Of a stretch of DNA of 5,347 nucleotides, positions 1 through 5,347 are shown piece after piece. The notes under the pieces are model-generated. The model did no database searches and had not been told where the DNA came from. It saw only the letters and a program-made list of their open reading frames with translations. The stretch spans positions 1 through 5,347 of the forward strand of contig CAIYXE010000385.1 of the NCBI GenBank assembly GCA_903930095.1, written 5' to 3'. Origin of the DNA: an uncultured Hyphomicrobiales bacterium. Its GTDB lineage: Bacteria > Pseudomonadota > Alphaproteobacteria > Rhizobiales > Aestuariivirgaceae. A program made the position numbers and the translations under genes. The stretch's first letter is position 1. Every line of letters starts with the position of its first letter.

Positions 1-28
1 CCTTCCTCACGTGCCGAAACATAGCTGG

Positions 29-48
29 ATCCCGGCCTGCGCCGGGAT
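29..48. repeat. 20-bp palindromic dispersed repeat (REP-like hairpin)
   Basis: The sequence shows a perfect inverted repeat: ATCCCGGC at 29-36 and its reverse complement GCCGGGAT at 41-48, separated by the 4-nt loop CTGC. Flanking bases extend it to the form TGGATCCCGG...CCGGGATGACG. From general knowledge, this extended form occurs as a dispersed intergenic repeat in many proteobacterial genomes, and its spurious translation reads SWIPACAGMT. It resembles the neisserial dRS3 element in having a 20-bp palindrome with ATxCCC/GGGxAT ends. It sits just upstream of the phosphatase gene. With no T-tract after the stem it is not a classical intrinsic terminator, but the hairpin could protect the 3' end of an upstream transcript. 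Only one copy is in the window, so the repeat status rests on recognition. Confidence 0.75.
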
Positions 49-59
49 GACGCCAGAGA

Positions 60-68
60 GGGAGAGGA
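60..68 (+). promoter_or_regulatory. Shine-Dalgarno region of the histidine phosphatase gene
   Basis: The purine-rich run GGGAGAGGA lies 6-7 nt upstream of the ATG at 75. It supports that ATG as the start, rather than the GTG at 11, which opens a different frame running through the palindromic repeat. Confidence 0.6.
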
Positions 69-74
69 TACGTC

Positions 75-602
75 ATGCCGAACCGCCAGCTCCTGCTTCT
101 CCGCCATGCCAAGGCCGTGATCGGCGAGGGCAGCATGCGGGATATCGACCGCCCCCTCGCACCGCGCGGCGAGAAGGCGGCGAAGCTGATGGGGCGTTAC
201 ATGGCCGGCCACGGCCTGGTCCCTGCGCTTGTGCTCTGCTCACCCGCCCGCCGCACGCGGCAGACCTGGGACATCGCGGCGCGCGAACTGCCGGAAACGG
301 AGACCCGCTTCATCGATGCCCTCTATGACTTCGGCGACGGCTCGGCCCTGCTGGAGGCCATCCGCTCCCATGGCGGGAAGGCGAAGCGCCTTCTGCTCGT
401 CACCCACAACCCGGCCACGCAAGCCCTGGCCCTCGCCCTTCCCGGCAAGGCGGACAAGGCACTGCAGGAAGCGATGGCGGAGAAGTACCCGACGGCCGGC
501 CTTGCGGTGATGACGTTTGCTGGTGCTGACTGGGCAGACACAGCGGAAGGAACGGCGCGGCTCGAGGCCTTCCTCCGCCCGCGCGACCTCGCAGACGGCT
601 GA
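75..602 (+). CDS. SixA-like histidine phosphatase family protein
   Basis: This is a 175-aa cytosolic protein of the histidine phosphatase (phosphoglycerate mutase-like) superfamily. It has the catalytic LRHAK motif at residues 9-13, with R10 and H11 as the expected phosphate-binding arginine and phosphorylated histidine. SPARRTRQT at 56-64 supplies the second arginine region, and VTHNP at 109-113 supplies the second histidine (H111). The length and the RHAK form fit the SixA branch, which in E. coli dephosphorylates a histidine phosphotransfer domain (ArcB) and has also been linked to the nitrogen PTS. The actual substrate here cannot be read from the sequence. The start is supported by the GGGAGAGGA Shine-Dalgarno. 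Its stop lies 14 nt before the first possible ycjX start, so the two may be co-transcribed. No signal peptide or membrane segment is seen. The family assignment is firm; a SixA function is an inference. Confidence 0.9.
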   Translation: MPNRQLLLLRHAKAVIGEGSMRDIDRPLAPRGEKAAKLMGRYMAGHGLVPALVLCSPARRTRQTWDIAARELPETETRFIDALYDFGDGSALLEAIRSHGGKAKRLLLVTHNPATQALALALPGKADKALQEAMAEKYPTAGLAVMTFAGADWADTAEGTARLEAFLRPRDLADG

Positions 603-616
603 CAGTTTCCCTTGCG

Positions 617-2104
617 TTGCGCCGCGGTTGGCACCACTTATGGGGCCTCGAAAAGGGGTACCGAAAAATCGTCCGCGTCACTGACATCCTGGACAGCACG
701 CGCGTTGCCGCGGGCGGCCTTGCGGATTTTGCCACCGGGCTGGTCAGCCCCTCGCTGAGGCTGGGCGTTACCGGGCTGTCGCGGGCGGGCAAGACCGTCT
801 TCATCACGGCACTGGTCAATGCGCTGTTGAAGGGCGGCCGGTTTCCCGCCTTCGAGGCGCTCTCCGGCGGGCGCATCACGCGCTGCTACCTTGAACCCCA
901 GCCGGACGACACGCTACCGCGCTTCGCCTATGAGACGCACGTCAAGGCACTCTCGGGCGAGGACCGGCACTGGCCCGAAAGCACCAGCCGCATCAGCCAG
1001 CTGCGGATCACCGCCGAATACACGCCGCTGGGCTTCCTCTCGCGCAACCTCGGCAGCGGCAGGCTGCACATCGACATCGTCGACTATCCCGGCGAGTGGC
1101 TGCTCGACCTGCCCCTGATGCGCATGAGCTATGCCGAGTGGTCGGCCGCAACCGTTGCGGCAAGCCGCGTCTCGCCGCGGCTTGCGCACGCGGGTGAATG
1201 GCACGCGCTGCTCTCCGAGCTCGACCCCGGCAAGCCCGCCGACGAGCAGGAGGCCATCTCCTCAGCGGAGCTTTTCACCGCCTATCTTGCCCGCTGCCGC
1301 AAGGAAGACGTGTCGCTCTCGACGCTGCCGCCCGGACGCTTCCTGATGCCGGGTGACTACAGGGGCTCGCCGCTCCTCGCCTTCGCGCCGCTCGATATTG
1401 CTCCGGATACGGAGTTTTCGAGGGGAACGCTGGGTGCGCTGATGCAGCGGCGCTATGACGCCTATGTGTCGACCATCGTGAAGCCGTTCTTCTACGGCCA
1501 TTTCGCCAGGATCGACCGGCAGATCGTGCTGGTCGATGCGCTCACCGCGCTGAACGCAGGCGCCCCCGCCGTGAAGGACCTGCAGCAGGCGATGACAGAC
1601 ATCCTCACCTGCTTCCGCCAGGGTTCGAACTCGATCCTGTCCACCTTCTTCGGCCGCCGCATCGACCGGGTCCTGTTCGCCGCCACCAAGGCGGACCTGC
1701 TGCACCACACGAGCCACGACCGGCTCGAGAACATCCTGAAGGTGATCGTGGCCGACGCCATGACGCGGGCCGAGTATTCCGGCGCACATATCGAGGTCGC
1801 TGCACTTGCCGCCATCCGCGCCACGCGTGAGGCCAGCGTCCGCCAGAAGGGCGAGACGCTCGAATGCATCGTCGGCACGCCGCTCGCGGGCGAGGCGGTG
1901 GGCGAGACGCACTTTGACGGCACGGCCGAGGCCGCGATCTTCCCCGGCGACCTGCCGAAGGAGCCCGCCAGGGCGCTGGAGGGGGCCCTCGAAGGCACGC
2001 TCAAGTTCGTGCGTTTCCGCCCGCCGCTGCCGAAAGACGGCGCATGGCCCCATATCCGCCTCGACCGCACAATGGAATTCCTGCTGGGAGACCGGTTTCA
2101 ATGA
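617..2104 (+). CDS. ycjX: YcjX-family P-loop GTPase (DUF463)
   Basis: This is a 495-aa NTPase (from TTG 617) of the YcjX family, stress-linked GTP-binding proteins found in the enterobacterial phage-shock regulon. The Walker A motif GLSRAGKT is at residues 53-60, inside the family-typical stretch LADFATGLVSP...LRLGVTGLSRAGKTVFITALV. The G3-like element DIVDYPGEW is at 153-161. The G4-like TKAD at 357-360 fits guanine recognition, and a G5-like segment lies near 396-402. The large insert between G3 and G4 and the roughly 490-aa length are normal for YcjX. The protein is soluble, with no membrane segment, and presumably works at the membrane with the YcjF-like product of the next gene, which overlaps it by ATGA. 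The start is doubtful: TTG 617 has no Shine-Dalgarno, there is no other ATG, GTG or TTG in frame before the Walker A motif, and family similarity seems to begin around residues 20-25. The true start may be a non-canonical codon near 668. Confidence 0.93.
   Translation: MRRGWHHLWGLEKGYRKIVRVTDILDSTRVAAGGLADFATGLVSPSLRLGVTGLSRAGKTVFITALVNALLKGGRFPAFEALSGGRITRCYLEPQPDDTLPRFAYETHVKALSGEDRHWPESTSRISQLRITAEYTPLGFLSRNLGSGRLHIDIVDYPGEWLLDLPLMRMSYAEWSAATVAASRVSPRLAHAGEWHALLSELDPGKPADEQEAISSAELFTAYLARCRKEDVSLSTLPPGRFLMPGDYRGSPLLAFAPLDIAPDTEFSRGTLGALMQRRYDAYVSTIVKPFFYGHFARIDRQIVLVDALTALNAGAPAVKDLQQAMTDILTCFRQGSNSILSTFFGRRIDRVLFAATKADLLHHTSHDRLENILKVIVADAMTRAEYSGAHIEVAALAAIRATREASVRQKGETLECIVGTPLAGEAVGETHFDGTAEAAIFPGDLPKEPARALEGALEGTLKFVRFRPPLPKDGAWPHIRLDRTMEFLLGDRFQ
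651..658 (+). promoter_or_regulatory. Possible ribosome binding site for an internal ycjX start
   Basis: The run AAAAGGGG lies 9 nt before an in-frame ATC codon at 668 in the ycjX frame, which would give a protein starting MVRVTDILDSTR. It is the only Shine-Dalgarno-like element near the ycjX start. An ATG at 640 in another frame opens a 14-codon reading frame ending with TGA at 682-684, so this element also lies inside that possible leader ORF. AUC initiation is rare, so this is a suggestion only. Confidence 0.3.
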
Positions 2105-3123
2105 GTAACGGCCCGCGCCACCCCAAGGCCTTCGTGATCGAAGCGCCCGAGCGTGAGGAGCAGCCGCAGCGCAGGCCGCGCGCCATCACCGGCATCACCT
2201 TCGCGCCGGAGACGGACGAGGGCGATCTCATCGTCATGGCGCCTGCACCGCTGCCGAAGCCGCGCCGCTTCCGCTGGGGCGCCATCCTGATGGGGGCGCT
2301 GTTCCTGCTCGTCTCGATGTGGGCGGGGCTCGCCGTCACGCAGCTGGTCGAGGATTTCTTCACGCGCTCGCCCGTGTTGGGCTGGGTGGCGCTCGGCGTC
2401 GCGGGCATCGCTGCACTGGCGGCACTCGTCATCATCGCGCGGGAAATCTGGGCGCTCGCGAGGCTCCGCCGCATCGAGCACATCCAGGTCGACGCGGCCC
2501 ATGCCATCAACACCGACGACACTGCCGCCGCGAAGCGCGCCATCGACCAGCTGAAGTCGCTTTACGCCGGGCGCGCCGACGCGCAACTCGGCCTCAGGGA
2601 GCTGAAGCAGTACGAAAGCGACATCATGGACGGGCGCGACCGCATGAAGCTCGCCGACCGCCATCTCATCGCCTGGCGCGACGGTGAGGCCCACCGCATC
2701 ATCGCCCATGCCGCCCGCCGCATCACGCTGCTGACCACGGTTGCCCCCACCCCCGCCCTCGACATCCTGTTCGTCGCCGCACAGAACCTGCGCATGATGC
2801 GTGAGCTCGCAACGCTTTACGGTGGCCGGCCCTCCACGCTTGCCACCTTCAGGCTTGCCCGCATGGTGGTCAGCCACCTCGCGGTGACGGGCGGCATCGC
2901 GCTCTCTGACAACCTCATCCAGCACGTGCTGGGCAAGGGCCTGCTCGGCCGGCTCTCCGCCCGCTTCGGTGAAGGCGCGGTGAACGGAATCCTCACGGCG
3001 CGCGTCGGGCTTGCCGCGCGCGACGTCTGCCGGCCCATCCCGCAAGAGGCTTCCGCCAAGGAAACGCTGGGCAGCCTGATGAAGGAACTCGTATCATCCG
3101 CTCCGGAGGAAAAGGCCGAATGA
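2101..3123 (+). CDS. ycjF: YcjF-family inner-membrane protein (TIGR01620/DUF697)
   Basis: This is a 340-aa integral membrane protein of the YcjF/TIGR01620 family, the usual genomic partner of YcjX. The N-terminal 55 residues are charged and proline-rich, probably cytoplasmic and disordered. Two hydrophobic segments follow at about 60-82 and 92-113, flanked by arginines (KPRRFR before, REIWALARLRR after). A helical central region (about 125-200) contains the charged stretch around LRELKQYESDIMDGRDRM. The C-terminal DUF697-type part (about 200-312) contains glycine-rich amphipathic segments such as HLAVTGGIALSD. The ATG at 2101 is chosen because it overlaps the ycjX stop as ATGA, has GGGAG at 2086-2090, and begins MSNGPRHPKAF, as expected for the family. 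An in-frame ATG at 2044 would place 19 extra residues inside the ycjX 3' end. Translational coupling with ycjX is likely. The molecular function of YcjF is not established. Confidence 0.9.
   Translation: MSNGPRHPKAFVIEAPEREEQPQRRPRAITGITFAPETDEGDLIVMAPAPLPKPRRFRWGAILMGALFLLVSMWAGLAVTQLVEDFFTRSPVLGWVALGVAGIAALAALVIIAREIWALARLRRIEHIQVDAAHAINTDDTAAAKRAIDQLKSLYAGRADAQLGLRELKQYESDIMDGRDRMKLADRHLIAWRDGEAHRIIAHAARRITLLTTVAPTPALDILFVAAQNLRMMRELATLYGGRPSTLATFRLARMVVSHLAVTGGIALSDNLIQHVLGKGLLGRLSARFGEGAVNGILTARVGLAARDVCRPIPQEASAKETLGSLMKELVSSAPEEKAE
3105..3110 (+). promoter_or_regulatory. Strong Shine-Dalgarno for the M48 protease gene
   Basis: GGAGGA lies 9 nt upstream of the ATG at 3120, inside the 3' end of ycjF. 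It is the strongest ribosome binding site among the internal junctions. The protease can therefore be initiated independently and does not rely only on coupling through the ATGA overlap. Confidence 0.7.
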
Positions 3124-4085
3124 ACGCCGAAGCCAACATCGACCCCCGCGCCCTGCGCAGCCACGACTTCAGAAATTTCATCCACACCGTGCTGCTGGTG
3201 GGCGGAACGGCCGTCCTCGCGGGCGCCATCGCCTTCGTCACCTTCGGCTATGGGGGCATTGCCTATGCGGCCATCTTCAGCGCCGCGGGCATCTTCATGC
3301 TGGGGCGCGCCTCGCCGAAGATGGTGCTGTCGCTCTACAAGGCGCGGCCGCTGGCCCGCCACGAGGTGCCCGAACTGCACGACATGCTGGAGCAGCTTTC
3401 CGCCAACGCCGGCCTTCCCGCGGTGCCGAAGCTCCACTACGTGCCGAGCAAGATGATGAATGCCTTTGCGGTGGGCAGCAAGACGGACTCGGCTGTGGCC
3501 GTGACCGACGGCCTGCTGCGGACGATGACGCTGCGCCAGCTCTCCGGCATCATTGCCCATGAAGTGGCGCATATCCGCTCGGGCGATCTGCGCGTCATGG
3601 GCATGGCCGACGTGCTGAACCGCGTCACCGGCTTCATGTCGACGCTCGGCCTCATCGGCGTGCCGGTGATGCTCGGCACGGGGTTCGACTTCCCGGTTCT
3701 GGGCCTGCTGCTGATGATCTTCGCGCCGACCATTGGCGGCCTTCTGCAGCTCGCCCTGTCACGCGCGCGCGAATATGACGCCGACCTCGACGGCGCAGCG
3801 CTGACGGGGGATCCGGAAGGGCTTGCCTCGGCCCTCTCCGTGCTGGAGCGCCAGCGGGGCGTGGTGCTCGAAGGGCTCGTCCTGCCCGGTGCGCGCGTGC
3901 CGGAGCCATCGCTGCTGCGCACCCATCCGCGCACCGAGAACCGCATCGCCCGGCTGATGTCACTCCGCCGCGATGGCAGCCGGACCCTCGATCTGCCGCA
4001 GGGGCGCGCCGTGCCGGGCCCGTCCATCATCCCCGTCGTGCGCCCCCCGCGCATCCACTGGTCGAAAATGGGCATATGGTACTAA
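3120..4085 (+). CDS. HtpX-like M48 family zinc metalloprotease, inner membrane
   Basis: This is a 321-aa membrane metallopeptidase of family M48 (HtpX-like, M48B). The zinc-binding HEVAH motif is at residues 147-151 (H147, E148, H151). The third-ligand motif SRAREYDAD is at 214-222, with E218 as the expected ligand. THPRTENRI at 268-276 matches the conserved C-terminal HPxxxxRI element. Hydrophobic segments at about 22-40 and 44-62 precede the catalytic domain, and two more (about 171-188 and 190-212) lie between HEVAH and the third ligand, giving the four-segment HtpX layout. Length is close to the usual 280-330 aa. All catalytic elements are present, so the enzyme is probably active. Known HtpX proteases degrade misfolded inner-membrane proteins, acting from the cytoplasmic side. 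About 45 residues follow the HPxxxxRI element and end in RIHWSKMGIWY. The sequence seems divergent from the usual housekeeping HtpX, so it may be a paralogue dedicated to this operon. It overlaps ycjF by ATGA. Confidence 0.92.
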   Translation: MNAEANIDPRALRSHDFRNFIHTVLLVGGTAVLAGAIAFVTFGYGGIAYAAIFSAAGIFMLGRASPKMVLSLYKARPLARHEVPELHDMLEQLSANAGLPAVPKLHYVPSKMMNAFAVGSKTDSAVAVTDGLLRTMTLRQLSGIIAHEVAHIRSGDLRVMGMADVLNRVTGFMSTLGLIGVPVMLGTGFDFPVLGLLLMIFAPTIGGLLQLALSRAREYDADLDGAALTGDPEGLASALSVLERQRGVVLEGLVLPGARVPEPSLLRTHPRTENRIARLMSLRRDGSRTLDLPQGRAVPGPSIIPVVRPPRIHWSKMGIWY

Positions 4086-4414
4086 GAGCGCTGATCCTGC
4101 TTCTTGCATTCTCCGCGCCAGCCCTGGCGGAGAACCGCGGCACGCGCATCGCCATGGCCGTCGCACTGCTCGGCGTAGTGGAGGATCACTGCAAGGGCCG
4201 CTACCGCGTCGACCAGGCGGTAAAGAAGACGCTCTTCGTCGACTTCCACGAATATGACATCGCCGGCCTCGCCTCGCTCCTCTCGCGCCCGCTCAACGCC
4301 TTCTATGAGGACTATTCCTACGAGGCCAGGAAGGGCAGCGATGCCTTCTGCCGCAAGGCGCCGGAGGAGGCCCGCCTCACCGGCTATCCGGTGATCCTCG
4401 CGGGAGAGCCCTAG
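4076..4414 (+). CDS. Small exported two-cysteine protein, function unknown
   Basis: This is a 112-aa protein that I cannot assign to a named family. It starts with a clear Sec signal peptide: MVLRALILLLAFSAPALA, with one early arginine, a hydrophobic core at 5-13 and an ALA site, giving likely cleavage after residue 18. The mature part is about 94 aa, with exactly two cysteines (C39 in DHCKGRY and C92 in AFCRKAP) that could form one disulfide in the periplasm. The middle contains an aromatic and acidic stretch (FVDFHEY, FYEDYSYEA). No lipobox, catalytic motif or later membrane segment is seen. The gene starts 10 nt before the protease stop in another frame, and its own Shine-Dalgarno is weak, so translational coupling is likely. 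The VWA gene begins immediately after its stop. Signal peptide, codon use and tight packing all support a real gene. Its role is unknown. Confidence 0.82.
   Translation: MVLRALILLLAFSAPALAENRGTRIAMAVALLGVVEDHCKGRYRVDQAVKKTLFVDFHEYDIAGLASLLSRPLNAFYEDYSYEARKGSDAFCRKAPEEARLTGYPVILAGEP
4402..4406 (+). promoter_or_regulatory. Shine-Dalgarno for the VWA gene
   Basis: GGGAG lies 8 nt before the ATG at 4415 and within the last codons of the preceding gene. It fixes the start of the VWA gene directly after the TAG at 4412-4414. Confidence 0.6.
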
Positions 4415-5347
4415 ATGTTCCTCACCTTCTTCGCGGCGCTGAAGGCCACGGGCGTTCCCGTCTCGCTCACCGAATATCTCACCCTCCTCGAGGCGCTGGA
4501 CCACGGCCTCGCTGAATACTCAGCGGAGGAATTCTACTTCCTCTCGCGCGCTGCGCTGGTGAAGGACGAACGTAACATGGACCGGTTCGACCGGGTCTTC
4601 TCCCATGTATTCAGTGGCATCGGCGATCCGGCCGCAGCACTCGCCGCGGAGATCCCCGAGGAGTGGCTGCGCAAGCTCGCCGAGAAGCACCTGAGCGAGG
4701 AGGAGAAGAGGCTTGTGAAGGCGCTGGGTGGCCTCGACAAGATCCTGGACGAACTCAGGAAGCGCCTTGAGGAACAGAAAGGCCGCCACCAGGGCGGCAG
4801 CAAGTGGGTGGGCACCGCGGGCACCTCGCCCTTCGGCGCACATGGCTACAACCCTGCGGGCGTGCGCATCGGGCAGGACGCGAACCGCAACAATGCCGCC
4901 GTCAAGGTCTGGGACCAGCGCCAGTTCCGGGACCTCGACGATACGGTGGAACTGGGCACGCGCAACATCAAGATAGCGTTGCGGCGGCTGCGTAAATTCG
5001 CCCGCCTGGGTGCTGCGGAAGAACTGGACCTGCCCGGCACCATCGGCTCGACCGCACGCCAGGGCTTCCTCGATGTGAAGCTCGTGCCGGAACGGCGCAA
5101 TGCGGCGAAGGTGCTGCTCTTCTTCGACGTCGGCGGCTCGATGGACCCGCACATCCGGGTCTGCGAGGAACTGTTTTCGGCGGCCCGCGCCGAGTTCAAG
5201 CATCTTGAGTTCTTCTACTTCCACAACTGCGTCTACGAGAGCCTGTGGAAGAACAACCGCAGGCGCAATGCCGAGCGGATCGACACCTGGACCGTGCTGC
5301 ACACCTACCCCCATGACTACAAGGTGATCTTCGTCGGCGATGCCGCG
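4415..5347 (+). CDS. CoxE-like VWA-domain protein, 3' end outside window
   Basis: The frame from ATG 4415 stays open for 311 codons to the window edge with no stop, so this is the 5' part of a longer gene (related proteins are roughly 390 aa). The N-terminal half (about 1-125) is helical and charged, including SEEEKRLVKAL and a possible coiled-coil at 105-123. A glycine-rich linker follows (GGSKWVGTAGTSPFGAHGYNP, about 127-147). The stretch from 165 (VWDQRQFRDLDDTVELGTRNIKIALRRLRKFA) is typical of CoxE-like proteins. The VWA domain begins at about 230 (AKVLLFFDVGGSMDPHI); D238, G240 and S242 form the metal-ion-dependent adhesion site (DxGxS). Known relatives work with MoxR-type AAA+ ATPases in maturation or metal insertion of target enzymes. 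No such ATPase is in this window, so target and partner are unknown. The start has GGGAG at 8 nt spacing and abuts the previous stop. The long antisense frame at 4520-5314 is a shadow of this gene. Confidence 0.92.
   Translation, partial: MFLTFFAALKATGVPVSLTEYLTLLEALDHGLAEYSAEEFYFLSRAALVKDERNMDRFDRVFSHVFSGIGDPAAALAAEIPEEWLRKLAEKHLSEEEKRLVKALGGLDKILDELRKRLEEQKGRHQGGSKWVGTAGTSPFGAHGYNPAGVRIGQDANRNNAAVKVWDQRQFRDLDDTVELGTRNIKIALRRLRKFARLGAAEELDLPGTIGSTARQGFLDVKLVPERRNAAKVLLFFDVGGSMDPHIRVCEELFSAARAEFKHLEFFYFHNCVYESLWKNNRRRNAERIDTWTVLHTYPHDYKVIFVGDAA

Noticed and set aside
29..48. Intrinsic terminator for an upstream gene
   Set aside because: The hairpin is stable, but no run of T follows it on either strand (GATGACG downstream on plus, CCAGCTATG on minus).
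11..328. Plus-strand ORF of 105 codons starting at GTG 11
   Set aside because: It begins inside the palindromic repeat (its start reads HSWIPACAGMT, the typical spurious translation of such repeats) and then runs out of frame through the phosphatase gene with low-complexity Arg/Pro/Ala-rich sequence.
612..641. Possible sigma-70 promoter (TTGCGT, 18 nt, ACTTAT) upstream of ycjX
   Set aside because: The -10 match is poor and TTG/GC-rich hexamers are common in this sequence. It would be of interest only because transcription from it would start after TTG 617. The TGGCAC at 630-635 was also considered for sigma-54 but has no TTGC at the right spacing.
2044..2100. N-terminal extension of YcjF to ATG 2044
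   Set aside because: It would add 19 residues encoded wholly within ycjX, without a good Shine-Dalgarno. ATG 2101 has GGGAG at proper distance and the typical ATGA overlap.
1262..2101. Long antisense ORF (279 codons) opposite ycjX
   Set aside because: It is composition-driven: high GC at third codon positions keeps the opposite strand open. The translation has no recognisable domain, while the plus strand encodes clear GTPase motifs.
2098..3045. Long antisense ORF (315 codons) opposite ycjF
   Set aside because: The translation is rich in Arg, Gly, Asp and His without hydrophobic or domain structure. The plus-strand product has well-formed membrane helices and coupled start and stop signals.
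4520..5314. Long antisense ORF (264 codons) opposite the VWA gene
   Set aside because: It mirrors the codons of the VWA gene, whose frame carries the DVGGSMD motif, a Shine-Dalgarno and a coupled start. The antisense product has no recognisable feature.

Overview
The window is a GC-rich, almost fully coding stretch of a bacterial chromosome. All six genes are on the plus strand. Strong C/G bias at third codon positions, protein sequences of alphaproteobacterial character, and the dispersed palindromic repeat at the left edge (of the type that translates to 'SWIPACAGMT') point to an alphaproteobacterium. Hyphomicrobiales/Rhizobiales or a close relative is most likely, but this is inferred from gene content and was not tested by a search. 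No rRNA, tRNA, CRISPR array, insertion sequence or phage gene is visible.

Layout, left to right. Positions 1-74 are intergenic and hold a 20-bp palindromic repeat and the Shine-Dalgarno sequence of the first gene. A SixA-like histidine phosphatase (75-602) is followed after a short gap by a YcjX-family P-loop GTPase (617-2104; its true start is uncertain). A YcjF-family two-TM membrane protein (2101-3123) follows with an ATGA overlap, then an HtpX-like M48 membrane metalloprotease (3120-4085), also with an ATGA overlap. A small exported two-cysteine protein of unknown function (4076-4414) overlaps the protease gene by 10 nt. A CoxE-like VWA-domain protein begins directly after its stop codon (4415) and runs off the right edge, with 311 codons present and no stop.

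From ycjX onward every junction is an overlap or abuts, so genes 2-6 are probably translationally coupled and co-transcribed. No internal terminator is evident. The first gene may belong to the same transcript. YcjX and YcjF are linked to the phage-shock (Psp) envelope-stress regulon in enterobacteria, and HtpX proteases degrade misfolded inner-membrane proteins. A reasonable inference is an inner-membrane stress or quality-control module, with the small periplasmic protein and the VWA protein as possible added parts. The VWA protein may instead be the start of a separate MoxR/VWA chaperone pair, since its usual AAA+ ATPase partner is not in this window.

The points most worth a second look are the ycjX start (the only canonical in-frame start before the Walker A motif is a TTG without a Shine-Dalgarno, while a good AAAAGGGG element lies further in), the coupled GTPase/YcjF/M48 protease arrangement, the uncharacterised exported two-cysteine protein, and the orphan VWA gene.
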